From Rothia sp. (in: high G+C Gram-positive bacteria) (GTDB taxonomy: Bacteria > Actinomycetota > Actinomycetes > Actinomycetales > Micrococcaceae), in assembly GCA_030524105.1 (NCBI GenBank), contig JAUNHE010000001.1, positions 310,001-374,000 of the forward strand: a stretch of DNA of 64,000 nucleotides, read 5' to 3'. The translations under genes and the position numbers were made by a program. The notes below the pieces were generated by a model. The model did no database searches. It was not told the DNA's origin and saw nothing but the letters and a program-made list of their open reading frames with translations. Of the stretch, positions 28,344-38,572 are shown piece after piece. Position 1 is the stretch's first letter. Every line of letters begins with the position of its first letter.

Positions 28344-29231
28344 CTAATAAATAACCGCTGCTAAAGCACCGGGACCGGTATGAGCCGAAAGAACCGCAGG
28401 CAAGGGAAGTAGAGCAGCGCCCTTACTAGCAGCACCAAACTGCCCAGCAAAAGAAGCAGCCTGATCCGCTTTACCACAATACTGAACAGCAAGAATAGCC
28501 CCTTCAGGGCTGGGAGTATCGGCAGACTCCATCTGAGCCAGCTCCCGACGCCGACGTTGCGATTCAGCAGCTACACGTTCAATTAAAACCTCTAAGGCCC
28601 TCTGACTTGATCGTGGCCGCTCAAGATAGATCAACCTACCATCGCTAATAGTGCCGACAGGACGGATCTGCAGCAACTGGCCAACTCTAGCCAAAGCAGG
28701 ATGGACCCGCCCTCCCCTCCGGAGGGCATCCAAGCTTGGAATCATAAACAAAAGCTCTGTATTCTCACACATTTCCAAGGCAATAGCGGCAAGCCTTTGG
28801 GCAGCAATACCCCGGTGAGCAAGACGGTGAATAGCCAGGGCTACATGCCCATAAGCCATACCAACCGTTTTTGAATCAAGTACGTAAACTGCAATGTCCA
28901 TCTGACGGGCGGCAATTCTTGCGCTAGCGACCGTCGCAGAAAGCTCCGAAGCCAGATGAAGAGAGATAATACTTTCGTAGCCGGCAGCAGCAAGCTCTCG
29001 ATAGACCTGCTCAAAAGCACCCGGACTAGGACTAGAGGTTAAAACCTGCTCACCGAGCGCATGGGCAAGAGTAATAGCCTGATCAAGAGGTAAACCTTGA
29101 TCCCGATGACTTTGACCAGCAATAGTAACGGGCATAGGAACAATGACAAACCCCTCCGCCTGAGCTAGATAAGCAAGCTCAGGACCCACTAACCCCGAAC
29201 CACTATCCGTCACTATCGCAGTCTTGCCCAA
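28344..29231 (-). CDS. DegV family protein (fatty-acid-binding)
   Basis: DegV/FakB-fold protein; relatives present fatty acids to the FakA kinase, but the role in actinobacteria is unclear. TDSGSGLVG near the N-terminus and TSSPSPGAFEQVYRELAAAGYESIISLHL (the SPxP... and lipid-contact block) are the family marks, with SLDALRRGGRVHPALARVG in the second domain. 295 aa. It is 59 bases downstream of leuS and 80 bases upstream of comEA. No fakA-like gene is in the window. Confidence 0.88.
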   Translation of the reverse strand: MGKTAIVTDSGSGLVGPELAYLAQAEGFVIVPMPVTIAGQSHRDQGLPLDQAITLAHALGEQVLTSSPSPGAFEQVYRELAAAGYESIISLHLASELSATVASARIAARQMDIAVYVLDSKTVGMAYGHVALAIHRLAHRGIAAQRLAAIALEMCENTELLFMIPSLDALRRGGRVHPALARVGQLLQIRPVGTISDGRLIYLERPRSSQRALEVLIERVAAESQRRRRELAQMESADTPSPEGAILAVQYCGKADQAASFAGQFGAASKGAALLPLPAVLSAHTGPGALAAVIY

Positions 29232-29290
29232 CGAAACAACTCCTCGTTAACAGCACCCGCCAGCAGGCCAAACCCTACCGCTACTTAAAT

Positions 29291-31819
29291 TTAGATGACA
29301 ATATTAACAAGTTTGGGTGCTTTACTAATGATCTTACGAATCTGCGAACGATCCACTGCCTGGCGTTGACTAAGAGCCAGCAAAGCACGTTCTGTCAGCT
29401 GATCAGCAGAAATATCTTGCGGGACCTCAAACTTCTCCTTCAACTTACCGTTGACCTGCACAATCGCCGTCACAGTATCCTCACGCAGCTGATCCTCATC
29501 CACCCGGGGCCAACCAGCAGTAAGCACCGGATTATCGTGCCCAAGCATATGCCACATATCCTCAGCCGTATACGGTGCATAAAGAGAAAGCAAAATCGCA
29601 ATAGCCTCGGCCGCTTCACGAACAGCAGCATCAGCGGGACCAGCACCAGTATCAATACTCTTACGAGTAGCATTAACAAGTTCCATAGTCTTGGCTACCA
29701 AAACATTAAACTTACCGTTTTCCACGCAGGTCGCTGCCTCGGAAACAGTACGGTGTACCAGGCGGTGAAGCTTGCTATCCCCGCGCGAAAAATCAAGACC
29801 GGGCTGGCTGCTAACATCCTGGCCAATACGCCAGGCCCGAGCCAAAAACTTTTGAGCAGCAGCAGGACTCACATCGGCCCAGTCAACATCGTCCTCAGGC
29901 GGAGAAGCAAAAATCATGGTTGTACGCACAGCATCTACCCCAAACTGAGACAGCTGCTCCCCCAAATTAACACCGTTACCCAGGGATTTAGACATAGCCT
30001 TACCACCGTTAATAACCTGCCCCTGATTCATCAAAGCCTTAAAGGGCTCCCGGTGCTTAATTAAACCCAAATCCGCAATAACCTTAGTAAAAAACCTGGC
30101 ATAGAGCAGATGCAAAATAGCGTGCTCAACTCCGCCAACATACAGATCCACCTGTCCCCACTTCTCCAGAGCCTCTGGATCAAAAGGCCTCTGATCATCA
30201 TGAGGAGACAAATACCGTAAGAAATACCAGGACGAATCAACAAAAGTATCCATGGTATCGGTATCCCGCTGAGCAGCCCCGCCACATTCTGGGCAGCTAA
30301 CGTTAACCCACTGCTGAGCCGCAGCCAGAGGAGAACGCCCCTTAGGAGCTAGCTGCTCACCCTTAAGATCCTCCGGCAAAGTAACGGGAAGCTGATCCTC
30401 TGGAACAAGAACTTCACCACAATGCTCACAATGAATGACAGGAATAGGAGTACCCCAAAAACGCTGGCGAGAGAGCAGCCAGTCACGTAAGCGATAAATA
30501 GTTTTAGCGCGACCACAGCCGGCTTCTTCTAAAAGATCAATAGCCTTGCCTATAGCCTCTTCCTTAGTCAGACCGTTCAGAGGACCAGAATTAATCAACC
30601 GACCCTCACCCGTGCCAGCAAGGCCGCTCACACCAGGATCCTCCTCCCCCGTATCCACAACAGAGACAACAGGAAGATCAAACTTCTGAGCAAACTCAAG
30701 GTCCCGCTGATCATGGGCAGGAACCGCCATAATAGCTCCAGTACCATAATCCGCAAGCACATAATCAGCTGCCCAAATAGGCAGGCGATCCCCGGTCAGA
30801 GGATTAATAGCATAGCGCCCCGTAAAAACACCGGTCTTTTCCCGCTCAGTAGACTGCCGTTCAATATCAGAAAAAACCTTAATACTTTCACGATAGTCTT
30901 CTAAAGCTTGGCGCTGCTGCGGGCTCACCAAGTCTAAAGCCAGATCAGAATCAGCAGCCAGAACAAAAAAAGTTACACCATAAAGAGTATCGGGCCTCGT
31001 TGTAAAAACCTCAATCTGGCGGGCCTCCTGCTCCGCCTCAGCAGCCACCGTAAAGCTGACCTGAGCACCCTCAGAACGTCCAATCCAATTCTTTTGCATA
31101 GCCAGCACACGTTCTGGCCACAGGCCCTCAAGCTGCTGCATATCATCAAGCAACTCTTGGGCATAGTCGGTAATCCTGAAATACCACTGGTTTAAGGCCT
31201 TTTTGCTGACAGGTGTGTGGCAGCGCTCGCAGGCACCGTTAACGACCTGTTCATTGGCTAGTACCGTCTGATCTTGGGGACACCAGTTAACCATGGAATA
31301 TTTACGGTAGGCCAGCCCTTTTTTATAGAATTGCTGGAAGAGCCACTGAGTCCACTTATAGTACTCAGGGTCAGAGGTATGTATCCGCCGAGACCAATCA
31401 ACCATAATCCCGTAGCGTTTAAAGGACTCTGCCTGAGTCTGGATATTTTTATAGGTCCATTCCTTAGGGTGAGAATTATTTTTAATAGCCGCGTTTTCTG
31501 CCGGTAAACCAAAGGAATCCCAGCCAATAGGATGCAGAACATTGTAGCCAAGCTGCTTCCAGTAGCGGGCTGTCACATCGCCAATAGCAAAAGCTTCTGC
31601 GTGGCCCATGTGGAGGTCTCCCGATGGGTAAGGAAACATATCAAGAACATAGCGCCCTTCTTTTGAATCGGTATCAAGGGGCTCAAAAACTTTTGTCTCC
31701 TCCCAAAAAGGCAGCCACTTTGCCTCAATATGAGCAAAATCGTAGGACTTGGCTTGAGCTTGTGTGGGTTCTACCTCAGCTGGCACAGCGGTGTTTCCTT
31801 TATCAGTCGTCAGGTACAT
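29291..31819 (-). CDS. leuS: leucyl-tRNA synthetase
   Basis: Class I synthetase that charges tRNA-Leu. HIGH is HMGH (70-73) in [22 protein letters not shown] is AMSKS (near 608); the CP1 editing domain has the Thr-rich [12 protein letters not shown] and VPAHDQRD. 842 aa. ATG at 31819 has no ribosome binding site; a GTG at codon 12 (31786) is preceded by AAAGGAAA and may be the true start. leuS begins the leuS-degV run and is divergent from the hydrolase gene across 159 bases. Confidence 0.96.
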   Translation of the reverse strand: MYLTTDKGNTAVPAEVEPTQAQAKSYDFAHIEAKWLPFWEETKVFEPLDTDSKEGRYVLDMFPYPSGDLHMGHAEAFAIGDVTARYWKQLGYNVLHPIGWDSFGLPAENAAIKNNSHPKEWTYKNIQTQAESFKRYGIMVDWSRRIHTSDPEYYKWTQWLFQQFYKKGLAYRKYSMVNWCPQDQTVLANEQVVNGACERCHTPVSKKALNQWYFRITDYAQELLDDMQQLEGLWPERVLAMQKNWIGRSEGAQVSFTVAAEAEQEARQIEVFTTRPDTLYGVTFFVLAADSDLALDLVSPQQRQALEDYRESIKVFSDIERQSTEREKTGVFTGRYAINPLTGDRLPIWAADYVLADYGTGAIMAVPAHDQRDLEFAQKFDLPVVSVVDTGEEDPGVSGLAGTGEGRLINSGPLNGLTKEEAIGKAIDLLEEAGCGRAKTIYRLRDWLLSRQRFWGTPIPVIHCEHCGEVLVPEDQLPVTLPEDLKGEQLAPKGRSPLAAAQQWVNVSCPECGGAAQRDTDTMDTFVDSSWYFLRYLSPHDDQRPFDPEALEKWGQVDLYVGGVEHAILHLLYARFFTKVIADLGLIKHREPFKALMNQGQVINGGKAMSKSLGNGVNLGEQLSQFGVDAVRTTMIFASPPEDDVDWADVSPAAAQKFLARAWRIGQDVSSQPGLDFSRGDSKLHRLVHRTVSEAATCVENGKFNVLVAKTMELVNATRKSIDTGAGPADAAVREAAEAIAILLSLYAPYTAEDMWHMLGHDNPVLTAGWPRVDEDQLREDTVTAIVQVNGKLKEKFEVPQDISADQLTERALLALSQRQAVDRSQIRKIISKAPKLVNIVI

Positions 31820-31978
31820 AGAGTGTTCTTCAGCTACGAAGTACAGTAGAAAAATCGTGGTGAAAACAATTGCTTATCAGTCTATCGCGAAATTCTAGTG
31901 CTCGGATTAGTTTTCTTCGTAAGTAGTGCCATAGTAAAGGATAAGATAGGCGCAGGCTACAACCGACGGGAGTAATCA

Positions 31979-32881
31979 GTGAAGCAGCAAGTAAGCAGCA
32001 AAGAACCGATTTTTGAACCGGTTCTTAAAAACTACTCGTCCGGTAGTCAAAAAGTACTTTTTTGGCAGGGAAGCCGCTGCCGTTACTGGGAATACGGTAA
32101 TAGCCAGGCCGATCCGATACTGCTGATCCATGGATTTAGGGGGGATCACCACGGCCTGGAACTCATCGGACAGGGGCTGAAGCAATACCGAGTTATCATT
32201 CCAGATCTACCGGGTTTTGGAAAATCAGAGCCTTTTCTGCAAGGAAAACACAGCCTGGAACAGTACGGTCAGTGGTTAAGTAACCTAATCAGCCAACTGG
32301 GTATAGGAGGTCAAGTACACCTGGTGGGACATAGTTTTGGCAGTATTATTTGCTCCTATGCAGTCCAGCAAAACCCCGATCTAGTAGAGCGGATGAGCCT
32401 TATTAACCCAATCTGCCGGCCCCCCTTGACCGGTATAGCTAGTTCCTGCGTCAGCCTTTACTACCGATGTGCAGCCCTCTTGCCCAAAAAGTTAGGTGTC
32501 CCCTTGCTCAAATCCGCCCTGCTTACTAGACTCACCAGCCAATTTATGATGAAAAACTCTTCTCCAGAACTTATTAACTTTATCAACGGTCAGCATGCAG
32601 CCTATTTTAGTTCCTTTGGTTCTGTTCAGGTCTTGTATGAGGCCTTTGAAGCCTCAACGAAGCATACCGCCGCCGAATTCATTGGTGAGGTCAGCCAGCC
32701 TGTGCAGATGATTGTAGCTGCAGAAGATGATCTAGGCAGTGTGCCAGACCAAGAGCGGATGTTTAGCAAGGTAAAAACCGGCTGCTTTGATGTATTGGCT
32801 GACGTTGGCCACCTGATCCACTACGAGACTCCCAGGCAAGCCGCCAGCCTCATTAACCTTTTCCACGGCGAAAGAAGCTAA
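31979..32881 (+). CDS. alpha/beta hydrolase
   Basis: Serine hydrolase or lipase-like enzyme of the alpha/beta hydrolase fold, substrate unknown. The oxyanion motif LLIHGFRG (about 49-56), the nucleophile elbow GHSFGS (Ser119), an acid near 250 (VAAEDDLGSV) and the C-terminal DVGHLIHYE (His near 281) make a full triad. No signal peptide, so cytoplasmic. GTG start with GGGAG eight bases upstream. One base separates its stop from the glycosyltransferase ATG, so the pair is a unit. This pair stands out as a plus-strand insert between leuS and priA. Confidence 0.88.
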   Translation: MKQQVSSKEPIFEPVLKNYSSGSQKVLFWQGSRCRYWEYGNSQADPILLIHGFRGDHHGLELIGQGLKQYRVIIPDLPGFGKSEPFLQGKHSLEQYGQWLSNLISQLGIGGQVHLVGHSFGSIICSYAVQQNPDLVERMSLINPICRPPLTGIASSCVSLYYRCAALLPKKLGVPLLKSALLTRLTSQFMMKNSSPELINFINGQHAAYFSSFGSVQVLYEAFEASTKHTAAEFIGEVSQPVQMIVAAEDDLGSVPDQERMFSKVKTGCFDVLADVGHLIHYETPRQAASLINLFHGERS

Positions 32882-32882
32882 G

Positions 32883-33977
32883 ATGAGACTGCTCTTTGAT
32901 GCACGCTATATTCGGCAGGGAATGCACGATGGGATTAGCCGTTATACCGTTTCACTGTTACAGGCCTTAAGGCAGCTCCAGAAAAGTAATCACCCTCAAG
33001 CTCATGATCTTGATCTTGTGATGCTTATTTGCGACCAGAAACAGTTAAGAGTGCTGCCAGATTTTGAGCACATCCTGCTTTCTTCCCCCACCAGCATTGC
33101 CGAACCTTTTCTTGCTTTAAAAATTAACCGCTTTCGCCCAGATGTTCTTTTCTCTCCTATGCAAACCATTGGCAGCTGGGGGCGCAAATATAAGCTAGTA
33201 CTTACCCTGCACGACCTGATCTATTATGACGATCCCCGGGCACCAGAATTTTTACCCGCTCCTGTGCGCTGGGGCTGGCGCCTCTTCCACCAAAGCTACC
33301 TACCGCAACGATTGTTACTTAACCGAGCAGATGCCGTTGTGACTGTATCGCAAACAAGCCGCCAGCAAATTGAGCAGCACCGGTTAACGCATCAAAAAGT
33401 TGAAGTTATTCCCAATGCACCTCCAGCCGTCAACTGGCAGCCTCAAGCTCATAAGCCGCTTTCTACACGAGATAAAAAACTCATCTATATGGGTTCCTTT
33501 ATGCCCTATAAAAATGTGGAAACCTTGCTAGCTGCTATGAAAATGTTGCCAGATTACAAGCTGCACCTTCTCTCACCCATAAGTCTGGCCAGAGAAGCTG
33601 AACTTGCTCAACTAGCTGGCAGTAATGTTTATTTTGAGCACGGCGTAAGCGATAAAAAATACCGGCAGTTCTTGGCAGAAAGTACAGCCCTGCTCACTGC
33701 CTCCCGCAATGAAGGATACGGTTTACCCGTGGTAGAGGCACAAGCTGCAAGCTGTCCTACCGTTATTAGTGATATAGCAATCTTTCGGGAAATTGCACCC
33801 CATGCTTTACATTGCCACCCTGACCGACCCCAAGAATTTGCCCAGGCTGTCCGCCAACTGGAGGACAAAGATGTGCGGCAATATATCTGCCGCAAAGCGC
33901 GCCAAGATGCTACTGCCTACTCCTGGCAGGAATCTGCGCTTAAACTACTGCAGCTTACTAAAAACGTGGGTGAGTAG
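32883..33977 (+). CDS. glycosyltransferase family 4 (GT-B fold)
   Basis: Retaining glycosyltransferase of the GT4 type. The N-terminal domain opens MRLLFDARYIRQGMHDGISRY (Asp/Ala/Arg and GIxRY typical of mannosyltransferase-like members), with LTLHDLIYYD; the C-terminal domain has YMGSFMPYKNVETLLAA and the nucleotide-sugar block SRNEGYGLPVVEAQAASCP with its paired Glu residues. 364 aa. Donor and acceptor are unknown. It is coupled to the alpha/beta hydrolase and ends 11 bases from the convergent priA end without a visible terminator. Confidence 0.9.
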   Translation: MRLLFDARYIRQGMHDGISRYTVSLLQALRQLQKSNHPQAHDLDLVMLICDQKQLRVLPDFEHILLSSPTSIAEPFLALKINRFRPDVLFSPMQTIGSWGRKYKLVLTLHDLIYYDDPRAPEFLPAPVRWGWRLFHQSYLPQRLLLNRADAVVTVSQTSRQQIEQHRLTHQKVEVIPNAPPAVNWQPQAHKPLSTRDKKLIYMGSFMPYKNVETLLAAMKMLPDYKLHLLSPISLAREAELAQLAGSNVYFEHGVSDKKYRQFLAESTALLTASRNEGYGLPVVEAQAASCPTVISDIAIFREIAPHALHCHPDRPQEFAQAVRQLEDKDVRQYICRKARQDATAYSWQESALKLLQLTKNVGE

Positions 33978-33988
33978 TTTACTCTCAA

Positions 33989-36046
33989 TTAAAGTACATC
34001 TAACCCATCACAACGGATATTAACAGCATCTATCTTGAGGGCAGCCGTCGCAGCGCGTACTGCCCTCAACTCGGAGGTAACCTGGGCCGCCTGACCGTAG
34101 CTAAAGAAAAGAAGAATTCGAAAAATTTCTTCTTCCCCCTCCTGAAATTCTTTTACTTCTACCGGGCCGCGTAGCAGAACCTGCTCAGGTAAGCTCAGCA
34201 TAGCGGCAAACCGAGTAACCGCCTGTTCCTTGCCTGTGATTGCAGCGGTCCTTACCGCCGGAGGCAACCCTAGCTCAGCTCTTTCTTCTAATTCACGCAT
34301 AGCAAACTGGGCTGGAACCCACCGGCTCAGTGCATTAAGAGCCGGCGAAGAAGCCGCGGTAATAACAACAATGCCCCCCTGACTCCTAGGCCGGACAAGG
34401 GCGGCAGCATTAAGCCAGGTACGCACTGCATTTTCTGGAGCTCGCAAAGAATCCCGGTAAAGCATAGAATTGGCATCTAGCAGTAAAGCCGCCGCGTAGC
34501 CGGCAGCTGCCCTTGGCTCAGCTCCAGGGGTTGCCACAACCAGGGCAGGCTGGTCAGAGACATTGTCAATAATATGGTCGCCACTTGAAGAGATAACCGA
34601 AATATTAGGAAAGGCCCTACCCAGTTCTTCTGCTGTACGTAAGGCACCCGCTGCAGCAATGCGCCAACTTTTACCTTGGCACTGCGGGCAAACCCAGTCC
34701 TGAACAATTCTGCCGCACCAGCGACAATGCGGACTGCTCTGCTGACTACTGAAGGCTACAGGGCCCCTACACTCACCGCAGCGAACGGGCATCCGGCACT
34801 GCTGACAACTTAAGGAAGGGATATAACCACTGCGGCTAACCTGAACTAAAACGGGGCCACGTTCCAGAGCCTGCCTTGCTTGTTCAAAGGCCAACTGGGG
34901 AATACGGGCAAAAGCAGCCAAAGGGTCTCGGGCTAACTCAAAACTATTACCTGTTGAACGGACTAAGGGAGTTTTCTCTTTCACAAGCTCTGCCGGGGCT
35001 GTAAGAAGCTGGGCCCAGCCAGATCGAACCAGCCGAGCCGCTTCGGTGCTTAAGGCATAACCGGCTAGCAGCAGAGAGGATTTATGTTGGCTGGCCCGCA
35101 AAAGCAAGATTTCACGAGCATGGCAGTAGGGCGACTGGCGTTCAAGGAGGTTAGAATCCCCGTCATCCCAGCAGATCAGTAAACCAATATTCTTAAGCGG
35201 TGCAAATGCTGCTGTCCTTGTTCCAATAACGATACTAACCTGACCGTAGAGCACCTTTAAAAAAGCACTGTACTGTTCGGCAGGCTTTTGCTGACTTGTC
35301 AGTATGGCAAAATCTGCTTTTGTTACCAACTGTTCTAAGGCAAATTCAAGTTTTTTGACGTCCCTCACGTCGGGCAGGACAGCAAGGGCTCCCCGTCCTT
35401 GACTGGCAGCGGCAAGTAAGGCTCTGGCAAGCAGATCTTCCCAGCTAGTATGGGCAGCGGCAGGTAAAACTGGTAACACTGCCCGTACCGGGCGGCCAGC
35501 CTTAAGATCGGCAAAAAACTGGCCTGCCCCCCGATAACTTAAAAAAGCAGAAAGATCTGCCTCCGACGGATAGCTAGGATTTTCCGGCTGGCCAGCAGGT
35601 GCGGCCAGATAAGCTTGCTCAAGGCTCATAAGGCGCCGAGGAATAGCTAGACGCAAGACATTAGCAAGCGGACTTGCATAACGCTGAGCCAGCATCTCTG
35701 CCAGCTCAAAGGTCTGTTCGTTTACCACGACAAGGGGGGAAATAACCTGCTCCAAAGGTTTAAAGGAACCGGTGTAAGAGCTGTGTTTAATCCGCCGGCG
35801 AATATAACCATTGACCTTTTGGCCAGAAAAATCAACGCGGACCCTTGTGCCCGGCTGGGCTAGATCCGCCAGTTCTTGAGGCACTTGATAATCAAAAAGA
35901 CGGTCTAAAAGGGGAACATCGGAATCAATGACTACCTGGGCAATAGGTAGCTGATCGGCTAAAGCAGCACCAGGCGGCTGCTGCTGTGCTACGGACAGTT
36001 GATCGAAGAGAGCTGCCTGCTCAGAGACTGATTCAGATGAAGACAT
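33989..36046 (-). CDS. priA: primosomal protein N' (PriA), helicase-degenerate actinobacterial form
   Basis: Replication restart protein. The N-terminal 3'-DNA-binding domain (PLLDRLFDYQVPQELA, GTRVRVDFSGQ) and the zinc region are clear: CQQCRMPVRCGECRG, CRWC and CPQC supply eight cysteines. No Walker A Gly-Lys-Thr/Ser is found where the helicase core begins (ASQGRGALAVLPDVRD), and the DEEH-type box reads CWDDGDS. This loss is usual for actinobacterial PriA, which probably acts as a structural loader. 685 aa. It closes the mihF-gmk-rpoZ-coaBC-metK-priA run, 15 bases after metK. Confidence 0.9.
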   Translation of the reverse strand: MSSSESVSEQAALFDQLSVAQQQPPGAALADQLPIAQVVIDSDVPLLDRLFDYQVPQELADLAQPGTRVRVDFSGQKVNGYIRRRIKHSSYTGSFKPLEQVISPLVVVNEQTFELAEMLAQRYASPLANVLRLAIPRRLMSLEQAYLAAPAGQPENPSYPSEADLSAFLSYRGAGQFFADLKAGRPVRAVLPVLPAAAHTSWEDLLARALLAAASQGRGALAVLPDVRDVKKLEFALEQLVTKADFAILTSQQKPAEQYSAFLKVLYGQVSIVIGTRTAAFAPLKNIGLLICWDDGDSNLLERQSPYCHAREILLLRASQHKSSLLLAGYALSTEAARLVRSGWAQLLTAPAELVKEKTPLVRSTGNSFELARDPLAAFARIPQLAFEQARQALERGPVLVQVSRSGYIPSLSCQQCRMPVRCGECRGPVAFSSQQSSPHCRWCGRIVQDWVCPQCQGKSWRIAAAGALRTAEELGRAFPNISVISSSGDHIIDNVSDQPALVVATPGAEPRAAAGYAAALLLDANSMLYRDSLRAPENAVRTWLNAAALVRPRSQGGIVVITAASSPALNALSRWVPAQFAMRELEERAELGLPPAVRTAAITGKEQAVTRFAAMLSLPEQVLLRGPVEVKEFQEGEEEIFRILLFFSYGQAAQVTSELRAVRAATAALKIDAVNIRCDGLDVL

Positions 36047-36061
36047 AAGCCTAGTTTAGGT

Positions 36062-37261
36062 TTAAATGACTGATAAAAGATCTGCTACCCGGTTTGTCCG
36101 CTCCCACGTAAAATTTTTCTCTTCTCGACCAAAATGACCATTGGCAGCAGTTTGAGCATAGATAGGACGACGCAATTCAAGATCACGAATGATGGCTAGC
36201 GGCCTAAGATCAAAGACTTCTTTGATGGCCCGCTCAATGGATAAGGGTGCCACTTTTTCGGTAGCAAAGGTCTCAACGTAGAGACCGACCGGGGCCGCTT
36301 TACCAATGGCGTAAGCTACCTGGACTTCAGCCCGGTCAGCTAATCCAGCAGCAACTATATTTTTAGCAACCCAGCGCATGGCGTAAGCGGCGGAGCGATC
36401 AACCTTGGAGGGATCCTTGCCAGAGAAGGCCCCCCCACCATGCCGGGCAAACCCACCGTAGGTATCAACAATAATTTTTCGTCCAGTAAGGCCGGCATCT
36501 CCTACGGGGCCCCCCTGCACAAACTGGCCAGCTGGATTAATAATGTAGTTGGTTGCCGATGTATCCAGATCCAGATCTGCCAGCACTGGGCTGATAACCT
36601 GATCGTAGATATCGGCCTTAAGCTGTGCCTGGTCATACCCCCGTACATGCTGACTAGAGACAACGACTGTTTCTACAGAAACCGGTTTTTGGCCATCGTA
36701 GCCTAGGGTGACTTGGGTTTTACCATCGGGACGTAAGTCTGGGAGCAGCCCTTCTTTTCGAGCTAAGGTCAACTGTTCAGAGAGCCGGTGCGCCAACCAG
36801 ATGGGGGCGGGCATCAATGCTGGGGTTTCCCTTGAGGCGTAACCAAACATGATGCCTTGGTCTCCGGCTCCTTGCTGGTCTAATTCGTCCAGGGAGCCGT
36901 CTCTTGATTCTAATGAGCGGTACACTCCGGCATTAATATCTGGCGATTGTTCCCCGATAGAAACAGATACGCCACAAAATTCGCCGTCAAAGCCGTGCGT
37001 GGATGAATTGTAGCCAATATCTAAAATCTTTTGCCGCACGATAGAAGGGATCTCCACGTAGGCCTGAGTGGTGACTTCACCCGCAACATGAACCTGACCG
37101 GTGGTTACCATCGTTTCGACGGCAACGTTAGAATAAGGATCCTTTTCTATGAGGGCATCTAAGATTGCGTCCGAGATTTGGTCACAGATTTTATCGGGAT
37201 GACCTTCGGTCACGGATTCACTGGTGAAAAGGCGAAGATGCGATGAGTTTACTTGAGTCAC
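36062..37261 (-). CDS. metK: S-adenosylmethionine synthase
   Basis: Makes SAM from methionine and [24 protein letters not shown] is present in two pieces of the N-terminal domain, with [10 protein letters not shown] and the phosphate-binding [15 protein letters not shown] region. 399 aa, normal. The start gives [16 protein letters not shown], a usual actinobacterial N-terminus. No SAM riboswitch signature is seen in the 41-base gap after coaBC; expression seems to follow the operon. Confidence 0.97.
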   Translation of the reverse strand: MTQVNSSHLRLFTSESVTEGHPDKICDQISDAILDALIEKDPYSNVAVETMVTTGQVHVAGEVTTQAYVEIPSIVRQKILDIGYNSSTHGFDGEFCGVSVSIGEQSPDINAGVYRSLESRDGSLDELDQQGAGDQGIMFGYASRETPALMPAPIWLAHRLSEQLTLARKEGLLPDLRPDGKTQVTLGYDGQKPVSVETVVVSSQHVRGYDQAQLKADIYDQVISPVLADLDLDTSATNYIINPAGQFVQGGPVGDAGLTGRKIIVDTYGGFARHGGGAFSGKDPSKVDRSAAYAMRWVAKNIVAAGLADRAEVQVAYAIGKAAPVGLYVETFATEKVAPLSIERAIKEVFDLRPLAIIRDLELRRPIYAQTAANGHFGREEKNFTWERTNRVADLLSVI

Positions 37262-37302
37262 GTAACTACTTTACTGTTTTAGATCCTGCCTGCTAGCAGA
37301 CA

Positions 37303-38559
37303 TTAACTTTTGCTAAGGTGTTGCGCAAGATGAAGTAATAAATTGAGGGATAGGTCATCCTTGCTGCCGGTAAATTCTACGGGGGCTGAGCCGGCTTGAT
37401 CAAGAAGAAGCAGCCTATTGTGATCGCTTCCAAAACCTAGGTGAGCCCCAACCTGATTAAGGGCTAGAAAGTCGCAGCCCTTGCTCATAATTTTAGCCCG
37501 GCCTAACTCTAAAATACTTTGCTGTGCAGACCCAGTCTCTGCTGCAAAACCAAGAATAAGCTGCGGTAGTAGCTGCTTCCCTTGCCGACGTCTGCTGACA
37601 ACTTCCTTTAAAATGTCGGGGTTTTTAACCAAGGAAAGCTCTTGGATGTCTGAGTCTTGTTCGCTCTTTTTAATCTTGTATTGCTCATAATGCTGGGGTC
37701 TAAAATCTGCCACTGCAGCAGCCATGATCAGCAGGTCTGCATCGGTAGAATAACGATAGACCTGCTCAGCCAGCTGCTGAGCTGTTGATACCGCTATTGT
37801 TTTTATACCTGCTGGAGGCTCAACTTCAATATGGGCGTGCACCAGAGTAACCTGGCCCCCTAGCCGCTGAGCAGCTTTAGCCAGGGCTATACCCTGTTTT
37901 CCCGAAGAACGGTTGGCCAGATAACGAACGGGATCTAGCGGTTCACGGGTACCCCCGGCGGTTACTAAAATCTTACTGCCAGAAAGGGGAAGATCTTTAA
38001 TCTGGTTTTTAGTCTTTGACCATGACTGAAGGTAGTCTAAGGCAGCAGTAAAAATATCTTCTGGCTCGGGCAATCTTCCCATACCAGAATCAGGACCTGT
38101 GAGAGGGCCAACTACCGGTTCAATAATATGATACCCGTAGGCTTTAAGCCGCTGTATATTAGCCTGTGTAGCCGGATGCTCCCACATCTGCGTATGCATG
38201 GCTGGTGCCACGATGACGGGGGCCTTGGTGGTTAAGACCGTTGCTGTGAGCAAATCATTTGCTCTGCCCGAGGCAAGTCTGGCTAAGAGATCTGCGGTGG
38301 CAGGTGCAATAAGCAAAGCGTCAGCCTGCTCCCCCTGCCGGACATGATTGACATCCGAAACCTGATCAAAAACTGAGGTGAAAACTGGCTGTCCACTCAA
38401 AGCCTCTAAGGTAGGGGCACCAATAAATTGCAGGGCAGACTCAGTTGGTATAGCAATCACCCGGTGACCGGCTTTGCTAAAAAGTCGAAGAAGCATTGCG
38501 GCCTTATAAGCGGCAATGCCCCCTCCTATGCCAAGAACGATGCGCATAATCGGCAGCAA
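37303..38559 (-). CDS. coaBC: bifunctional phosphopantothenoylcysteine decarboxylase / phosphopantothenate-cysteine ligase
   Basis: Two consecutive steps of CoA synthesis. The N-terminal flavin-binding CoaC half (about 1-180) shows GIGGGIAAYKAAMLLR, NHVRQGEQAD with the active His, and PAMHTQMWEHPA. The C-terminal CoaB half has TAGGTREPLDPVRYLANRSSG in its start, AAAVADF and the lysine motif KIKKSEQD. 418 aa from a TTG at 38559 with AAGGG close upstream; an ATG four codons later (MRIVLGIGGG) fits the family N-terminus equally well. Thirteen bases after rpoZ. Confidence 0.95.
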   Translation of the reverse strand: MLPIMRIVLGIGGGIAAYKAAMLLRLFSKAGHRVIAIPTESALQFIGAPTLEALSGQPVFTSVFDQVSDVNHVRQGEQADALLIAPATADLLARLASGRANDLLTATVLTTKAPVIVAPAMHTQMWEHPATQANIQRLKAYGYHIIEPVVGPLTGPDSGMGRLPEPEDIFTAALDYLQSWSKTKNQIKDLPLSGSKILVTAGGTREPLDPVRYLANRSSGKQGIALAKAAQRLGGQVTLVHAHIEVEPPAGIKTIAVSTAQQLAEQVYRYSTDADLLIMAAAVADFRPQHYEQYKIKKSEQDSDIQELSLVKNPDILKEVVSRRRQGKQLLPQLILGFAAETGSAQQSILELGRAKIMSKGCDFLALNQVGAHLGFGSDHNRLLLLDQAGSAPVEFTGSKDDLSLNLLLHLAQHLSKS

Positions 38560-38572
38560 TAACCCTTATAGA

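Noticed and set aside
29366-30064. 232-codon plus-strand open frame antisense to leuS
   Set aside because: It lies wholly inside leuS, has no family features and no ribosome binding site; such frames are expected opposite a well-used gene.
37262-37302. SAM riboswitch before metK
   Set aside because: The gap is only about 41 bases and holds no suitable structure.
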